A stretch of DNA of 64,000 nucleotides, taken from assembly GCF_000802155.2 (NCBI RefSeq), contig NZ_JQGJ02000012.1, positions 62,001 through 126,000 of the forward strand, given 5' to 3'. The notes under the pieces were generated by a model. That model saw only the letters and a program-made list of their open reading frames with translations, searched no databases and was not told where the DNA came from. Position 1 is the stretch's first letter. Each line of letters opens with the position of its first letter. A program made the position numbers and the translations under genes. Below are positions 8,917-17,572 of this stretch, in pieces. This DNA comes from Pseudomonas frederiksbergensis (GTDB lineage Bacteria; Pseudomonadota; Gammaproteobacteria; Pseudomonadales; Pseudomonadaceae).

Positions 8917-9075
8917 AGTGTCCTGTCTTACAAATACTGTTCCTTTTGGACGGCGTCTGTTGCCGTCATGCTGCGTTGCCGCTCCTCGCCATAGCGGGCT
9001 ATGACTCGTCGCGGCGCCTTGCCTGACGACAACAGCCACTCGTCAAAAAGGAACGTATTCGTAAGACAGGACACT
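8917..9075. mobile_element. 159-bp MITE-like near-palindromic element
   Basis: The terminal inverted repeats AGTGTCCTGTCTTAC...GTAAGACAGGACACT are perfect for 15 bp. Similarity then continues inward on both arms (GTTCCTTTTGGAC against GTCAAAAAGGAAC) almost to the centre (CCATAGCGGGCTATG). It contains no gene. A non-autonomous foldback or MITE-type element is the simplest reading. No target-site duplication is obvious. Its right end is 55 bp before the AraC gene at 9131, so it may supply or disturb that promoter. Confidence 0.7.
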
Positions 9076-9130
9076 GATATCCTTCGCAAATCCAGCCGTA
9101 CCCTGCGGCTCGTCATGCAAGTAAAACGTC

Positions 9131-10186
9131 ATGAGCGAACGAACGACTTCTTCAAGCTGGGCGATGGGGATTGTCAAGGCGTTGGAAATCGACGGCCTGG
9201 ACTGTCGGGCGCTATTCAAGGAACTGGGGCTGGATTTCGACGCGCTGGACGATCCGGATGCGCGCTTTCCCCAGGATTCGATGACACGGCTCTGGCAGTT
9301 GGCGGTGGAGCAGTCGGGCAACCCGGCCATCGGCCTGAACATGGGCAAGGTGGTGCGCCCGGCGTCGTTCCATGTGGTGGGCTACGCGTTGATGTCCAGT
9401 CGGACACTGGTCGAAGGGTTCCAGCGGCTGGTGCGTTATCAGCGGATCATCGCCGAAAGCGCCGACCTGAGCTTCCGTCATTTGAATGAAGGCTACGGGC
9501 TGATCCTGACGGTCCACGGCGACCACCTCCCTCCGACCCGGCAAAGTGCCGAAGCGTCCCTGGCCTGTGCGCTGGCCTTGTGCAACTGGCTGACCGGACG
9601 GACCTTGCACCCGGTGAAGGTGCTGTTCCAGGGCGCCGAGCCCGCCGATGTCGGACCTTATCGACAGGCCTTCGGCGCGCCCTTGGTATTCGACGCGCCC
9701 TACGACGCGTTGATTTTCCAGCAGGACGACATGGAAGCACCGCTGCCCACCGCCAACGAGGCCATGGCGGTGTTGCACGATCGTTTTGCAGGCGAGTACC
9801 TGGCACGGTTTTCCGGCAGTCGCTTCACGCATCAGGCGCGGCAGGTACTGTGTCGGCTGTTGCCCCAGGGCGAACCCAAGCGTGACGTGGTGGCGCAGAC
9901 GCTGCACCTGTCGCAACGCACCTTGCAGCGGCGCTTGCAGGAAGAGGGCACCAGTTTCCAGAGTTTGCTGGACGACACCCGCCGCGAGCTGGCCGAGCAA
10001 TACCTGGCGCAACCGAGCATGACCTTGTTGGAGATCGCCTACCTGCTGGGGTTTGCCGACCCGAGCAATTTTTTCCGGGCCTTCCGCCGCTGGTTCGGCA
10101 CCACGCCCGGCGACTATCGGGCGCGGGGCGTGGCCAAGCCGGTCAGTGACGCCAGAACGCCGGAATACACAGCACGAACACCGTGA
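9131..10186 (+). CDS. AraC-family regulator, OruR/ArgR-like (arabinose-binding-type sensor domain)
   Basis: 351 residues. The N-terminal 200 residues are the long sensor domain of the PF12625 group. The C-terminal AraC helix-turn-helix pair follows (about 235-335), with RTLQRRLQEEGTSFQSLLDD and AYLLGFADPSNFFRAFRRWFGTTP. Members regulate amino-acid, nicotinate or alkane catabolism; the effector here is unknown. The ribosome site is weak and the upstream DNA is largely the palindromic element, so expression may depend on it. Its 3' end overlaps the end of trkH, on the opposite strand, by 44 bp. Confidence 0.85.
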   Translation: MSERTTSSSWAMGIVKALEIDGLDCRALFKELGLDFDALDDPDARFPQDSMTRLWQLAVEQSGNPAIGLNMGKVVRPASFHVVGYALMSSRTLVEGFQRLVRYQRIIAESADLSFRHLNEGYGLILTVHGDHLPPTRQSAEASLACALALCNWLTGRTLHPVKVLFQGAEPADVGPYRQAFGAPLVFDAPYDALIFQQDDMEAPLPTANEAMAVLHDRFAGEYLARFSGSRFTHQARQVLCRLLPQGEPKRDVVAQTLHLSQRTLQRRLQEEGTSFQSLLDDTRRELAEQYLAQPSMTLLEIAYLLGFADPSNFFRAFRRWFGTTPGDYRARGVAKPVSDARTPEYTARTP

Positions 10187-11597
10187 TAATCTCCAGTCGG
10201 CCCAACAACATGCCGCCCGAGAGGATCCACTTGGCCGCGTCCGGCAGCGGCGCGAAGTTGCCGGCCGGCCCGATGGTCTCGCCAAGCCCCGGACCGACGC
10301 CGGATACGGTACTGGCCGCGCCGGTCAACGCCGTCATCCATTCCACGCCCAACAGCGACAGCAGCAGGGCGATCACGCAGATGGTGATGGCGAAGAAGAA
10401 CGAAAAGGTCAGGATCGACCGCACGATCTCTTCATCGAGGCGGTGGCCGTTGTATTTCTGCTTGATCACCGCACGAGGGTGAATCAATTGATTAAGGTTG
10501 GCCCGAAGCAGGATATAGGCGACCTGGAAGCGGAAAATCTTGATCCCGCCGGCAGTCGAGCCCGAGCAGCCGCCGACGAATCCAAGGTAGAAGAACAACA
10601 TCAGTGAGAAATTGCCCCACAGGCTGTAGTCCCCCAGGGCGAAACCGGTGGTGGTGACGATGGATGTCACGTTCAAGGCCACGTGCCGCAGCGCTTCGAG
10701 CCAATGCAGGTCGGTAGTCGCCCAATACCAGGTGCCAAGCACCAGCCAGGTGACCAGCAGCACGCCGATCAGGCCCTGGACCTGCTGGTCCTTGATCAGC
10801 GCCCGGCGATTGCCGCGCAGCGTCGAGACGTACAGGGCGAACGGCAGGCTGCCGAGGATCATGATGACAATGGTGACCCAGTGCACGGCGGGCTGGGTCC
10901 ATTTGGCCAGGGACAGGTCCGAAGTGGAGAAACCACCGGTGGAAATCGCCGACATCGAATGGTTGATCGCGTCGAACAGGCTCATCCCGGCCCACCAGAG
11001 CGCCAGGGTGCCGAGGATCGTGATGCCCACATAGGACGCCACGATCAGTCGCGCCACCATGTGCGAGCGCGGCATGACTTTCTCCGAGCGGTCGGACGAT
11101 TCGGTCTGGAACAACCGCATGCCGCCGATGCGCAACAGCGGCAGGATCGCCACGGCCATGCCGATGAAGCCGATGCCGCCGAGCCAGTGCAACAGCGAGC
11201 GCCACATGAGGATCCCGGGCGACATCGTGTCCAGGCCGCTCAACACCGTCGCGCCGGTGGCGGTAATGCCCGACATGCTTTCAAAGAACGAATCGGTGTA
11301 GCTGATGTGTTGGGTCAACAGGAAGGGCAGCGCGGCAAACACACACACCACCAGCCAACTGCTGACCGTCAGCAGGTACATGTCTCGGGGGCGCAGATGG
11401 ATATGCTCCGGGCGCCCGGGAAGAATCAGCGCCAGGCCGGCGACAAAGGTGATCATGCTCGACCACAGGAACGATGGCAGATCGCCGGTGCGCTCGTAGA
11501 TCAGCAACGTGGCCATCGGCACGACCATGAAGATCGCCAGGGTGATCAGGAAGATGCCGATGATGAAACCAATGATCCGCAGGGTCGGCAACGCCAT
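10143..11597 (-). CDS. trkH: TrkH-type potassium uptake channel subunit
   Basis: 484 residues from ATG 11597; upstream ATGs would add a polar leader unlike the family. Ten or so membrane helices form four TM-P-TM repeats. The pore glycines are visible in SGITATGATVLSG, SAISTGGFSTS, SIVTTTGFALGDY and STVSGVGPGLG. TrkH forms the K+ pore that works with the cytoplasmic nucleotide-binding subunit TrkA, which is not encoded here. Single gene. The 3' end runs convergently into the AraC gene with a 44-bp overlap. Confidence 0.92.
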   Translation of the reverse strand: MALPTLRIIGFIIGIFLITLAIFMVVPMATLLIYERTGDLPSFLWSSMITFVAGLALILPGRPEHIHLRPRDMYLLTVSSWLVVCVFAALPFLLTQHISYTDSFFESMSGITATGATVLSGLDTMSPGILMWRSLLHWLGGIGFIGMAVAILPLLRIGGMRLFQTESSDRSEKVMPRSHMVARLIVASYVGITILGTLALWWAGMSLFDAINHSMSAISTGGFSTSDLSLAKWTQPAVHWVTIVIMILGSLPFALYVSTLRGNRRALIKDQQVQGLIGVLLVTWLVLGTWYWATTDLHWLEALRHVALNVTSIVTTTGFALGDYSLWGNFSLMLFFYLGFVGGCSGSTAGGIKIFRFQVAYILLRANLNQLIHPRAVIKQKYNGHRLDEEIVRSILTFSFFFAITICVIALLLSLLGVEWMTALTGAASTVSGVGPGLGETIGPAGNFAPLPDAAKWILSGGMLLGRLEIITVFVLCIPAFWRH

Positions 11598-11751
11598 GAA
11601 GTCCGCTCGGGCTGAAAGGGGAAAGGGCGCCATTCTACCTGCGACAAGCGGCATGTAAACCGGCGTCCGGCGTTGCTCGTATCTGAATTTGGGCTAACGA
11701 ATTGACGGCACAGCCACTAGAATAGCCGAACATTTTTCCAGGAGGTCGCCG

Positions 11752-12315
11752 ATGCAGGCTTTAGATGCTTTGCTCAACCGTGTTTCCGTTCCACGCCTGG
11801 TGGACCCGGCGCCCACGCCGGAACAGCGCGAAGTCATGTTTGCGGCCGCGATGCGCGCCCCCGATCACGGCCAATTGCGCCCATGGCGGTTCCTGACGGT
11901 CGAAGGGCAAGCGCGTCATCGCATGGGTGAGTTGCTGGCCGAAGCCGCACGTTTCAATGATCCGCTGGTGCCCGAAGCCGTTGTGGAAAAGGCCCTCAAT
12001 GGTCCGTTGCGCGCACCTTTGGTCGTGGTGGTGATTGCCCGTTTGCAGGACCATTTCAAGATCCCGAAATCCGAGCAACTGCTGGCCGCCGGCTGCGCGG
12101 CCCATGGCATTTTGCTGGCCGCGTATGCCCAAGGGATCGGCGGCGTGTGGCGCACCGGCGAACTGGCGTACTCGCCGCACGTGGCCAGGGGGCTTGGCCT
12201 TGACGACGGGGAAGAGGTGATCGGTTTCCTCTACCTGGGCACACCGCAGAGAGAAGCGCGCACGGCGCCGCAAGAGGATATCGGGCAGTTTGTCCGGGAG
12301 TGGACGGGCGTCTAG
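11752..12315 (+). CDS. YdjA-type FMN-dependent nitroreductase
   Basis: 187 residues, the short nitroreductase subfamily. The FMN-contacting residues are seen in AMRAPDHGQLRPWRF (30-47) and IGGVWRTGEL (147-157), and EEVIGFLYLGTP closes the fold. These homodimers reduce nitroaromatics or quinones with NAD(P)H; the physiological substrate is usually unknown. A strong GGAGG precedes the ATG. Stands alone, divergent from trkH. Confidence 0.87.
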   Translation: MQALDALLNRVSVPRLVDPAPTPEQREVMFAAAMRAPDHGQLRPWRFLTVEGQARHRMGELLAEAARFNDPLVPEAVVEKALNGPLRAPLVVVVIARLQDHFKIPKSEQLLAAGCAAHGILLAAYAQGIGGVWRTGELAYSPHVARGLGLDDGEEVIGFLYLGTPQREARTAPQEDIGQFVREWTGV

Positions 12316-12341
12316 TAGAACCAGCCTGGCTCCGCTTTTTT

Positions 12342-12370
12342 GTGACGAGGGAACAAGCTCCCTCGCCATG
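12342..12370. repeat. REP sequence
   Basis: GTGACGAGGGAACAAGCTCCCTCGCCA forms a short imperfect palindrome of the Pseudomonas REP type (GAGGGA..TCCCTC). It lies in the 75-bp gap between the convergent nitroreductase and phhC genes. Confidence 0.6.
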
Positions 12371-12390
12371 AGACCAGCGGCGACAGAAAG

Positions 12391-13584
12391 CTACCTGCAG
12401 ACATCCGCAATCGCTACGGCCAGCGCATCCAGGCGTGTCGCGTCGATGCCGGCCACGTTGGCCCGGCCGGTGCCGACCATGTAGACGCTGTGGCGTTCGC
12501 GCAGGTGCTGGACCTGTTCCGGCGTCAGGCCGGTGTAGGAAAACATCCCGCGTTGCACCCCCATATGGGCAAAGCGCTCGCGCAAGCCGTGGGGTTCGAG
12601 CGCCTCCAGCAGGCCGCTGCGCAGTTGCGCGATGCGCAGGCGCATGGCTTCCACTTCGTCTGCCCACAAGCCCTTGAGTTCCGGATTGCCAAGGATCGTC
12701 GCCACCACCGCCGCGCCATGGTCCGGCGGCGTCGACCATAGGTTGCGGGCGATGTTGGCCAGCTGACTGCGAATGTCGACCAGCTTGTCGGCATCGCGGG
12801 CACAGACAATCAGCGCGCCGGTGCGGTCGCGATAGAGGCCGAAGTTCTTCGAGCAAGAGCTGGTGACCAATACTTCGGGTAACGCTTCGGCAAACAACCG
12901 CACGGCCCAGGCATCCTGTTCCAGCCCGTCGCCGAAGCCCTGGTAGGCGAAATCGATCAACGGCAGCAGATCACGGCTGCGCACCACTTCCAGCACCTGG
13001 CGCCATTGCTCGTGGGACAGATCAAATCCCGTCGGGTTGTGGCAGCAGGCATGCAGCAGCACCACGTCGCCCTTCGGCACGTCGCCCAGGGTCGCGAGCA
13101 TTGCGTCGAAATCCAGGCGATTGTCGGCGCCCACGTAGGGGTAATGGCTGGCCTTGACGCCTGCGGCGGCGAAGATGGTTTCGTGGATTGGCCAGGTCGG
13201 ATTGCTCAGCCAGACGCCACGGCCCGGCAGGCACTGGGCGATGAAATCGGCGCTCAGGCGCAGGGCGCCGGTGCCGCCGGGTGTCTGGGTGGCGCCGGCG
13301 CGTTTTGCGCTGATCAGCGGCGAGTCGGCACCCAGCACCAGCGCATTGATCAACTGGCCGAACGCGGCATCGCCATGACCGCCGATGTAGGTCTTGGTGG
13401 ACTGGCGGTCCACCAACCGCTGCTCGGCCTGTTTCACGGACTGCAGGATCGGCGTCAGGCCCTGGGAATCCTTGTAGACGCCCACGCCCAGGTCGAATTT
13501 CCCGGGGTTGCTGTCCGCCCCATAGGCCTCCATCAGGCCCAGGATCGGGTCGCCGGGCACGCGACCGATGGCATCGAAATGCAT
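12391..13584 (-). CDS. phhC: Aromatic-amino-acid aminotransferase (PhhC)
   Basis: 397 residues, PLP fold-type I, subgroup I-alpha. PLP-binding residues include CHNPTG (Asn183), DFAYQGFG (Asp211, Tyr214) and the Schiff-base lysine in SSCSKNFGLYR (Lys246). Together with PhhA and PhhB it turns phenylalanine into tyrosine and then 4-hydroxyphenylpyruvate. Its ATG overlaps the phhB stop by one base (TAATG), showing translational coupling. Size and context fit PhhC better than AspC. Confidence 0.92.
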   Translation of the reverse strand: MHFDAIGRVPGDPILGLMEAYGADSNPGKFDLGVGVYKDSQGLTPILQSVKQAEQRLVDRQSTKTYIGGHGDAAFGQLINALVLGADSPLISAKRAGATQTPGGTGALRLSADFIAQCLPGRGVWLSNPTWPIHETIFAAAGVKASHYPYVGADNRLDFDAMLATLGDVPKGDVVLLHACCHNPTGFDLSHEQWRQVLEVVRSRDLLPLIDFAYQGFGDGLEQDAWAVRLFAEALPEVLVTSSCSKNFGLYRDRTGALIVCARDADKLVDIRSQLANIARNLWSTPPDHGAAVVATILGNPELKGLWADEVEAMRLRIAQLRSGLLEALEPHGLRERFAHMGVQRGMFSYTGLTPEQVQHLRERHSVYMVGTGRANVAGIDATRLDALAVAIADVCR

Positions 13585-13940
13585 TACTTGCGGCCCTCGG
13601 CGGTCTTGGCGACCTCGTCGGTGCGGGCGGCCATGATGAAGTCGTTACGGTGCAGGCCCTTGATCGAATGGCTCCACCAGGTGACGGTGACTTTGCCCCA
13701 TTCGGTGAGCAGGCCTGGGTGGTGGCCCTCGGCCTCGGAGATCTCGCCGACGGCGTTGGTGAATGCCAGGGCGTGCTTGAAGTTCTTGAACAGGAAGACT
13801 TTCTCCAGCTGCATCACACTGTCGCGCACTTCGATGTTCCAGTCGGGGATCTGCTTGATCAACATTGGCAGTTCTTCGTCGCTGACTTGCGGGGCATCAG
13901 CGCGGCAGGCTTCGCAGTGGGCTTGGTTCAGAGTGTTCAT
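13584..13940 (-). CDS. phhB: Pterin-4a-carbinolamine dehydratase (PhhB)
   Basis: 118 residues. The catalytic dehydratase signature EAEGHHPGL and the WWSH segment are intact, and a Cys-rich N-terminal extension (HCEACRAD) is typical of Pseudomonas PhhB. It dehydrates 4a-hydroxytetrahydrobiopterin formed by PhhA and regenerates the cofactor. It is second in the phhABC operon, 98 bp after phhA, and is translationally coupled to phhC. In P. aeruginosa PhhB is also reported to aid PhhA expression. Confidence 0.95.
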   Translation of the reverse strand: MNTLNQAHCEACRADAPQVSDEELPMLIKQIPDWNIEVRDSVMQLEKVFLFKNFKHALAFTNAVGEISEAEGHHPGLLTEWGKVTVTWWSHSIKGLHRNDFIMAARTDEVAKTAEGRK

Positions 13941-14038
13941 GGTGTGTTCCTGGATCGAATATTTATTAAACGTCGATGCGCCACGCTAAAGCAAAGCCGC
14001 TTGGCGCAACAGACTCAATTGGAATCAAAACTAGCGGT

Positions 14039-14824
14039 TCACGCCGCTTTGGGTGGGAATTTCGGCGCGTGCAACCCCAATTCCCGCCCGCGCTTGACCA
14101 TGCCCATGATGTCTTCATGGGCCAGGTCGAAGAGGCGCTTGAGCTCGGGCAGCACGAAATACACGGGCTGCAGGATGTCGATGCGATACGGCGTGCGCAT
14201 GGCTTCCAACGGATCGAAGAGCTGATGCTCCGGCTCGTCAGACAGGCAGTACACGGTTTCCCTGGGCGACGAGAGGATACCGCCGCCATAGATGCGCCGG
14301 CCCTGCGGAGTCTCCACAAGGCCGAACTCGATGGTCATCCAATACAGGCGCGCCAGATAGACGCGCTCTTCCTTGGAAGCCTGTAGGCCGAGTTTGCCGT
14401 AGGTGTGGGTAAATTCAGCAAACCAAGGGTTGGTCAGCAAGGGGCAGTGGCCAAAGATCTCGTGGAAGATGTCCGGCTCTTGCAGGTAATCCAGTTCCTC
14501 ACGGGTACGAATGAAGGTCGCGACTGGAAACTGCTTGCTGGCAAGCAATTCAAAAAAAGTCTGGAAGGGGATCAGCGCCGGCACCCGGGCGACCTGCCAA
14601 CCAGTGGTTTCGCCCAGCACTTTATTGATTTCGTCCAGTTGCGGGATGCGGTCGTGGGGCAGGCCGAGCTTGTCGATGCCGTCCAGGTATTCCTGGCACG
14701 CACGGCCCTCGATGACTTTGAGCTGGCGAGTGATCAGCGTGTTCCACACCGCATGTTCTTCGGCGGTGTAGTGGATAAAACCTTGCGCATCGGGCTCGCG
14801 GGCCACGTACTGCGTCTGCTTCAT
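14039..14824 (-). CDS. phhA: Phenylalanine 4-monooxygenase (PhhA)
   Basis: 261 residues, the single-domain bacterial enzyme without the ACT regulatory domain of mammalian PAH. The iron triad is visible: HEIFGH (His121, His126) and Glu166 in TIEFGLVE. It hydroxylates phenylalanine to tyrosine with O2 and tetrahydropterin. First gene of phhABC, divergent from the regulator phhR across 329 bp. AGGAG precedes the ATG. Length equals the characterised Pseudomonas enzyme within one residue. Confidence 0.96.
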   Translation of the reverse strand: MKQTQYVAREPDAQGFIHYTAEEHAVWNTLITRQLKVIEGRACQEYLDGIDKLGLPHDRIPQLDEINKVLGETTGWQVARVPALIPFQTFFELLASKQFPVATFIRTREELDYLQEPDIFHEIFGHCPLLTNPWFAEFTHTYGKLGLQASKEERVYLARLYWMTIEFGLVETPQGRRIYGGGILSSPRETVYCLSDEPEHQLFDPLEAMRTPYRIDILQPVYFVLPELKRLFDLAHEDIMGMVKRGRELGLHAPKFPPKAA

Positions 14825-14958
14825 GCTGCTCTCCTGCTGATATCCCTCAGGGGGAAGACTTGTTTGTTGTTATATCCAGCGATGCAGTAGAGATAACTTG
14901 AAGCAGTGATCGGCGCAGCAGGCTACCCCGAGGTTAAACGGCCCGTCATAACCCATAT

Positions 14959-14976
14959 CGTAAAAATTTCGTTACG
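14959..14976. promoter_or_regulatory. Candidate PhhR (TyrR-type) operator
   Basis: CGTAAAAATTTCGTTACG is an 18-bp near-palindrome matching the TyrR/PhhR box layout TGTAAA-N6-TTTACA at GTAA and TTAC, with the outer T/A pair changed to C/G. It lies about 135 bp upstream of phhA, an activator-like position. Confidence 0.5.
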
Positions 14977-15076
14977 TATGTCGGTGCGTCTCGATATTTC
15001 GGGCGTTTTTGCTTGGGAAACTTCCTACAACTGTCACATAATCTTGACGGCTATTTGCGCCGCAGCGCAGAAAACC

Positions 15077-15119
15077 GTGGCGAGGGAGATTGCTCCCGCT
15101 GGGCTACGAGGTAGCCCAC
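15077..15119. repeat. REP sequence in phhR leader
   Basis: GTGGCGAGGGAGATTGCTCCC is the common P. fluorescens-type REP core, here followed by a second dyad GGGCTAC-GAG-GTAGCCC. It ends 34 bp before the phhR ATG, so it lies in the 5' region, an unusual place for a REP. Confidence 0.75.
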
Positions 15120-15153
15120 CCATTTCCATGCTTGCAAACACATCGGGCCTTTT

Positions 15154-16713
15154 ATGCGCATCAAAGTCCATTGCCAGAACCGCATCGGCATCCTGCGGGA
15201 TATTCTCAACCTGCTGGTGGAATACGGCATCAACGTCGCCCGCGGTGAAGTAGGGGGCGAGCATGGCAACGCGATCTACCTGCATTGCCCGAACCTGATC
15301 AATATCCAGTTCCAAGCCCTGCGTCCGAAATTCGAAGGCATCGCCGGGGTATTCGGCGTCAAGCGTGTAGGCCTGATGCCCAGCGAACGTCGGCACATGG
15401 AGCTCAACGCCTTGCTAGGCGCCTTGGAGTTCCCGGTGCTGTCCATCGACATGGGCGGCTCCATCGTCGCGGCCAACCGGGCGGCGGCGCAGTTGCTGGG
15501 AGTTCGGGTGGACGAGGTGCCGGGGATCCCGTTGTCCCGCTACGCCGAGGATTTCGACCTGCCGGAACTGGTGCGCGCCAACAAGTCGCGCATCAATGGC
15601 TTGCGGGTCAAGGTCAAGGGCGACGTGTTCCTGGCGGACATCGCGCCCTTGCAATCGGAACATGACGACAGCGAAGCCATGGCCGGCGCGGTGCTGACGC
15701 TGCACCGCGCCGACCGGGTGGGCGAGCGCATCTATAACGTACGCAAGCAAGAACTGCGTGGCTTCGACAGCATCTTCCAGAGTTCGAAAGTGATGGCCGC
15801 AGTGGTCCGGGAGGCCCGGCGCATGGCGCCTCTCGACGCGCCGTTGTTGATCGAAGGCGAAACCGGTACCGGCAAGGAATTGCTGGCCCGTGCTTGCCAC
15901 TTGGCCAGTCCACGAGGGCAGTCACCGTTGATGGCCCTCAATTGCGCCGGTCTGCCGGAGTCGATGGCTGAAACCGAGCTGTTCGGCTACGGCCCAGGTG
16001 CTTTCGAAGGCGCCCGGGCCGAAGGCAAGCTCGGCCTGCTGGAACTGACGGCGGGCGGGACGCTGTTTCTCGACGGCGTCGGGGAAATGAGCCCGCGCCT
16101 GCAGGTGAAACTGCTGCGCTTCTTGCAGGATGGGTGCTTCCGTCGCGTAGGCAGCGACGAAGAGGTGTACCTGGATGTCAGGGTGATTTGCGCGACCCAA
16201 GTCGATTTGTCCGAGCTCTGTGCCCGGGGAGAATTCCGTCAAGATTTGTACCATCGCCTGAATGTGCTGTCCTTGCACATTCCGCCGTTGCGTGAATGCC
16301 TCGATGGGCTGGCCCCGCTGGTCGAGCATTTTCTTGACCAGGCCAGTCGCCAGATCGGCTGCCCGCTGCCCAAGCTGGCCCCGGCGGCGATGGATCGTCT
16401 CAGTCACTACCATTGGCCGGGCAACGTCCGGCAGTTGGAAAACGTATTGTTCCAGGCCGTCTCCCTGTGTGACGGCGGCACGGTGAAGGCCGAGCACATC
16501 CGCCTGCCGGACTACGGCGTGCGCCAACCCCTCGGCGATTTTTCCCTCGACGGAGGGTTGGACGAGATCGTTGGCCGCTTCGAGAAGGCCGTCCTCGAAC
16601 GCCTGTATTCCGAACACCCGAGCAGCCGGCAACTGGGCAAGCGGCTGGGGGTTTCCCATACGACTATTGCTAATAAGTTGAGAGAGTATGAGGTGGGCAA
16701 AACCGAATCCTAG
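15154..16713 (+). CDS. phhR: TyrR-type regulator of aromatic amino acid catabolism (PhhR)
   Basis: 519 residues: N-terminal ACT domain (1-70), PAS domain (about 78-190), AAA+ domain (about 205-435) with Walker A GETGTGKE and Walker B GGTLFLDGVGE, and a C-terminal Fis-type helix-turn-helix (SSRQLGKRLGVSHTTIANKLREY). It activates phhABC in response to Phe/Tyr. The sigma-54 contact loop reads GAFEGA rather than GAFTGA, and E. coli TyrR, which uses sigma-70, also lacks a normal loop. Divergent from phhA. Confidence 0.93.
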   Translation: MRIKVHCQNRIGILRDILNLLVEYGINVARGEVGGEHGNAIYLHCPNLINIQFQALRPKFEGIAGVFGVKRVGLMPSERRHMELNALLGALEFPVLSIDMGGSIVAANRAAAQLLGVRVDEVPGIPLSRYAEDFDLPELVRANKSRINGLRVKVKGDVFLADIAPLQSEHDDSEAMAGAVLTLHRADRVGERIYNVRKQELRGFDSIFQSSKVMAAVVREARRMAPLDAPLLIEGETGTGKELLARACHLASPRGQSPLMALNCAGLPESMAETELFGYGPGAFEGARAEGKLGLLELTAGGTLFLDGVGEMSPRLQVKLLRFLQDGCFRRVGSDEEVYLDVRVICATQVDLSELCARGEFRQDLYHRLNVLSLHIPPLRECLDGLAPLVEHFLDQASRQIGCPLPKLAPAAMDRLSHYHWPGNVRQLENVLFQAVSLCDGGTVKAEHIRLPDYGVRQPLGDFSLDGGLDEIVGRFEKAVLERLYSEHPSSRQLGKRLGVSHTTIANKLREYEVGKTES

Positions 16714-16821
16714 CTGGTATGAGATTTGCTGTGTCCCGTCCTGTCCACGCTTATTCATGTCGGGTGGCGATTTTTTGACAGGGCAGGGCCCCCGGTTTCC
16801 GCCGCGTACGTGAGGTTAAGG

Positions 16822-17523
16822 ATGCATAAGAAAATAGCTGTGGTGCAGTCGAACTATATTCCCTGGAAGGGCTATTTCGATCTGATCCGCAGCGTCGATG
16901 CGTTCATCCTCTATGACGACGTGCAGTACACCCGCAGCGATTGGCGCAACCGTAACAAGATCAAGACTGCCCAGGGTGAGCATTGGCTGAGCATTCCGGT
17001 CATGAAGAAGGGCCGTCTCGGACAGTTGATCAATGAGGTCCAGATCACCCATCCGGACTGGGCACCGGCGCACTGGAAGACGATCGAGCAGAGCTACCGG
17101 CGCGCAGCGTGTTTCGCGCAGATGGAGGCGCCGATCCGCGCGCTCTACGAGCAGGCTGCCAACCTGACCCATCTGAGCCGCATTAACCACTTGTTCATCG
17201 CCGGCTTGTGTCCCCTGCTGGGAATTCATACGCCGCTTTACCGTTCCGAAGACCTAGGGGGAGTGGAGGGCAAGAATGAACGCCTTATCCATTTGTGCCA
17301 TACCCTGGGCGCCAGCGAGTACCTCTCGGGACCGGCAGCCAGTCACTACCTCGACGAAGCGGCGTTCGCCGCCAAGGGCATTTCGGTCTCGTACATGAGC
17401 TATGCAGGTTATCCCGAATATCCCCAGGTGTACGGAGAGTTCCAACATGCGGTCAGTGTCATCGACCTATTGTTCAATACCGGCGCGGATGCATCGGCTT
17501 TTCTGAAGAAATGGACTGCCTGA
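16822..17523 (+). CDS. WbqC-family glycan biosynthesis protein
   Basis: 233 residues from ATG 16822, which has GAGG and AAGG just upstream; a TTG at 16726 is rejected because the family begins KIAVVQSNYIPWKGYFDLI. Conserved WbqC features include YDDVQYTRSDWRNRN, WLSIPV and SEYLSGPAASHYLD. WbqC proteins occur in O-antigen and flagellin glycan loci and are suspected in acylation or aminoacylation of amino sugars; no activity is firmly assigned. First gene of a seven-gene same-strand cluster leading to flgF. Function inferred from context only. Confidence 0.75.
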   Translation: MHKKIAVVQSNYIPWKGYFDLIRSVDAFILYDDVQYTRSDWRNRNKIKTAQGEHWLSIPVMKKGRLGQLINEVQITHPDWAPAHWKTIEQSYRRAACFAQMEAPIRALYEQAANLTHLSRINHLFIAGLCPLLGIHTPLYRSEDLGGVEGKNERLIHLCHTLGASEYLSGPAASHYLDEAAFAAKGISVSYMSYAGYPEYPQVYGEFQHAVSVIDLLFNTGADASAFLKKWTA

Positions 17524-17572
17524 GCGGGCCTTGCGACACCCCTGATTGATTTGATTCTGGAGATTGCACCCG

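Larger units (their letters stand above)
14825..15153. promoter_or_regulatory. phhA-phhR divergent control region
   Basis: This 329-bp gap has no gene. It holds a PhhR-box-like palindrome (14959-14976), a weak minus-strand -24/-12 candidate for phhA (14914-14929, GGGGTAG-N4-CTGC), a dyad GGTTA-N12-TAACC (14933-14954) and a REP unit in the phhR leader. PhhR is known to activate phhABC with aromatic amino acids and to regulate itself. Confidence 0.55.

Noticed and set aside
9001..9489. Plus-strand frame of 162 codons overlapping the palindromic element and the AraC gene
   Set aside because: Starts inside the repeat and overlaps the well-supported AraC gene in another frame; no ribosome site or domain.
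16726..16821. Upstream TTG start giving the WbqC-like protein 32 extra residues
   Set aside because: The extra residues do not match the family and the ATG at 16822 has a good ribosome site.
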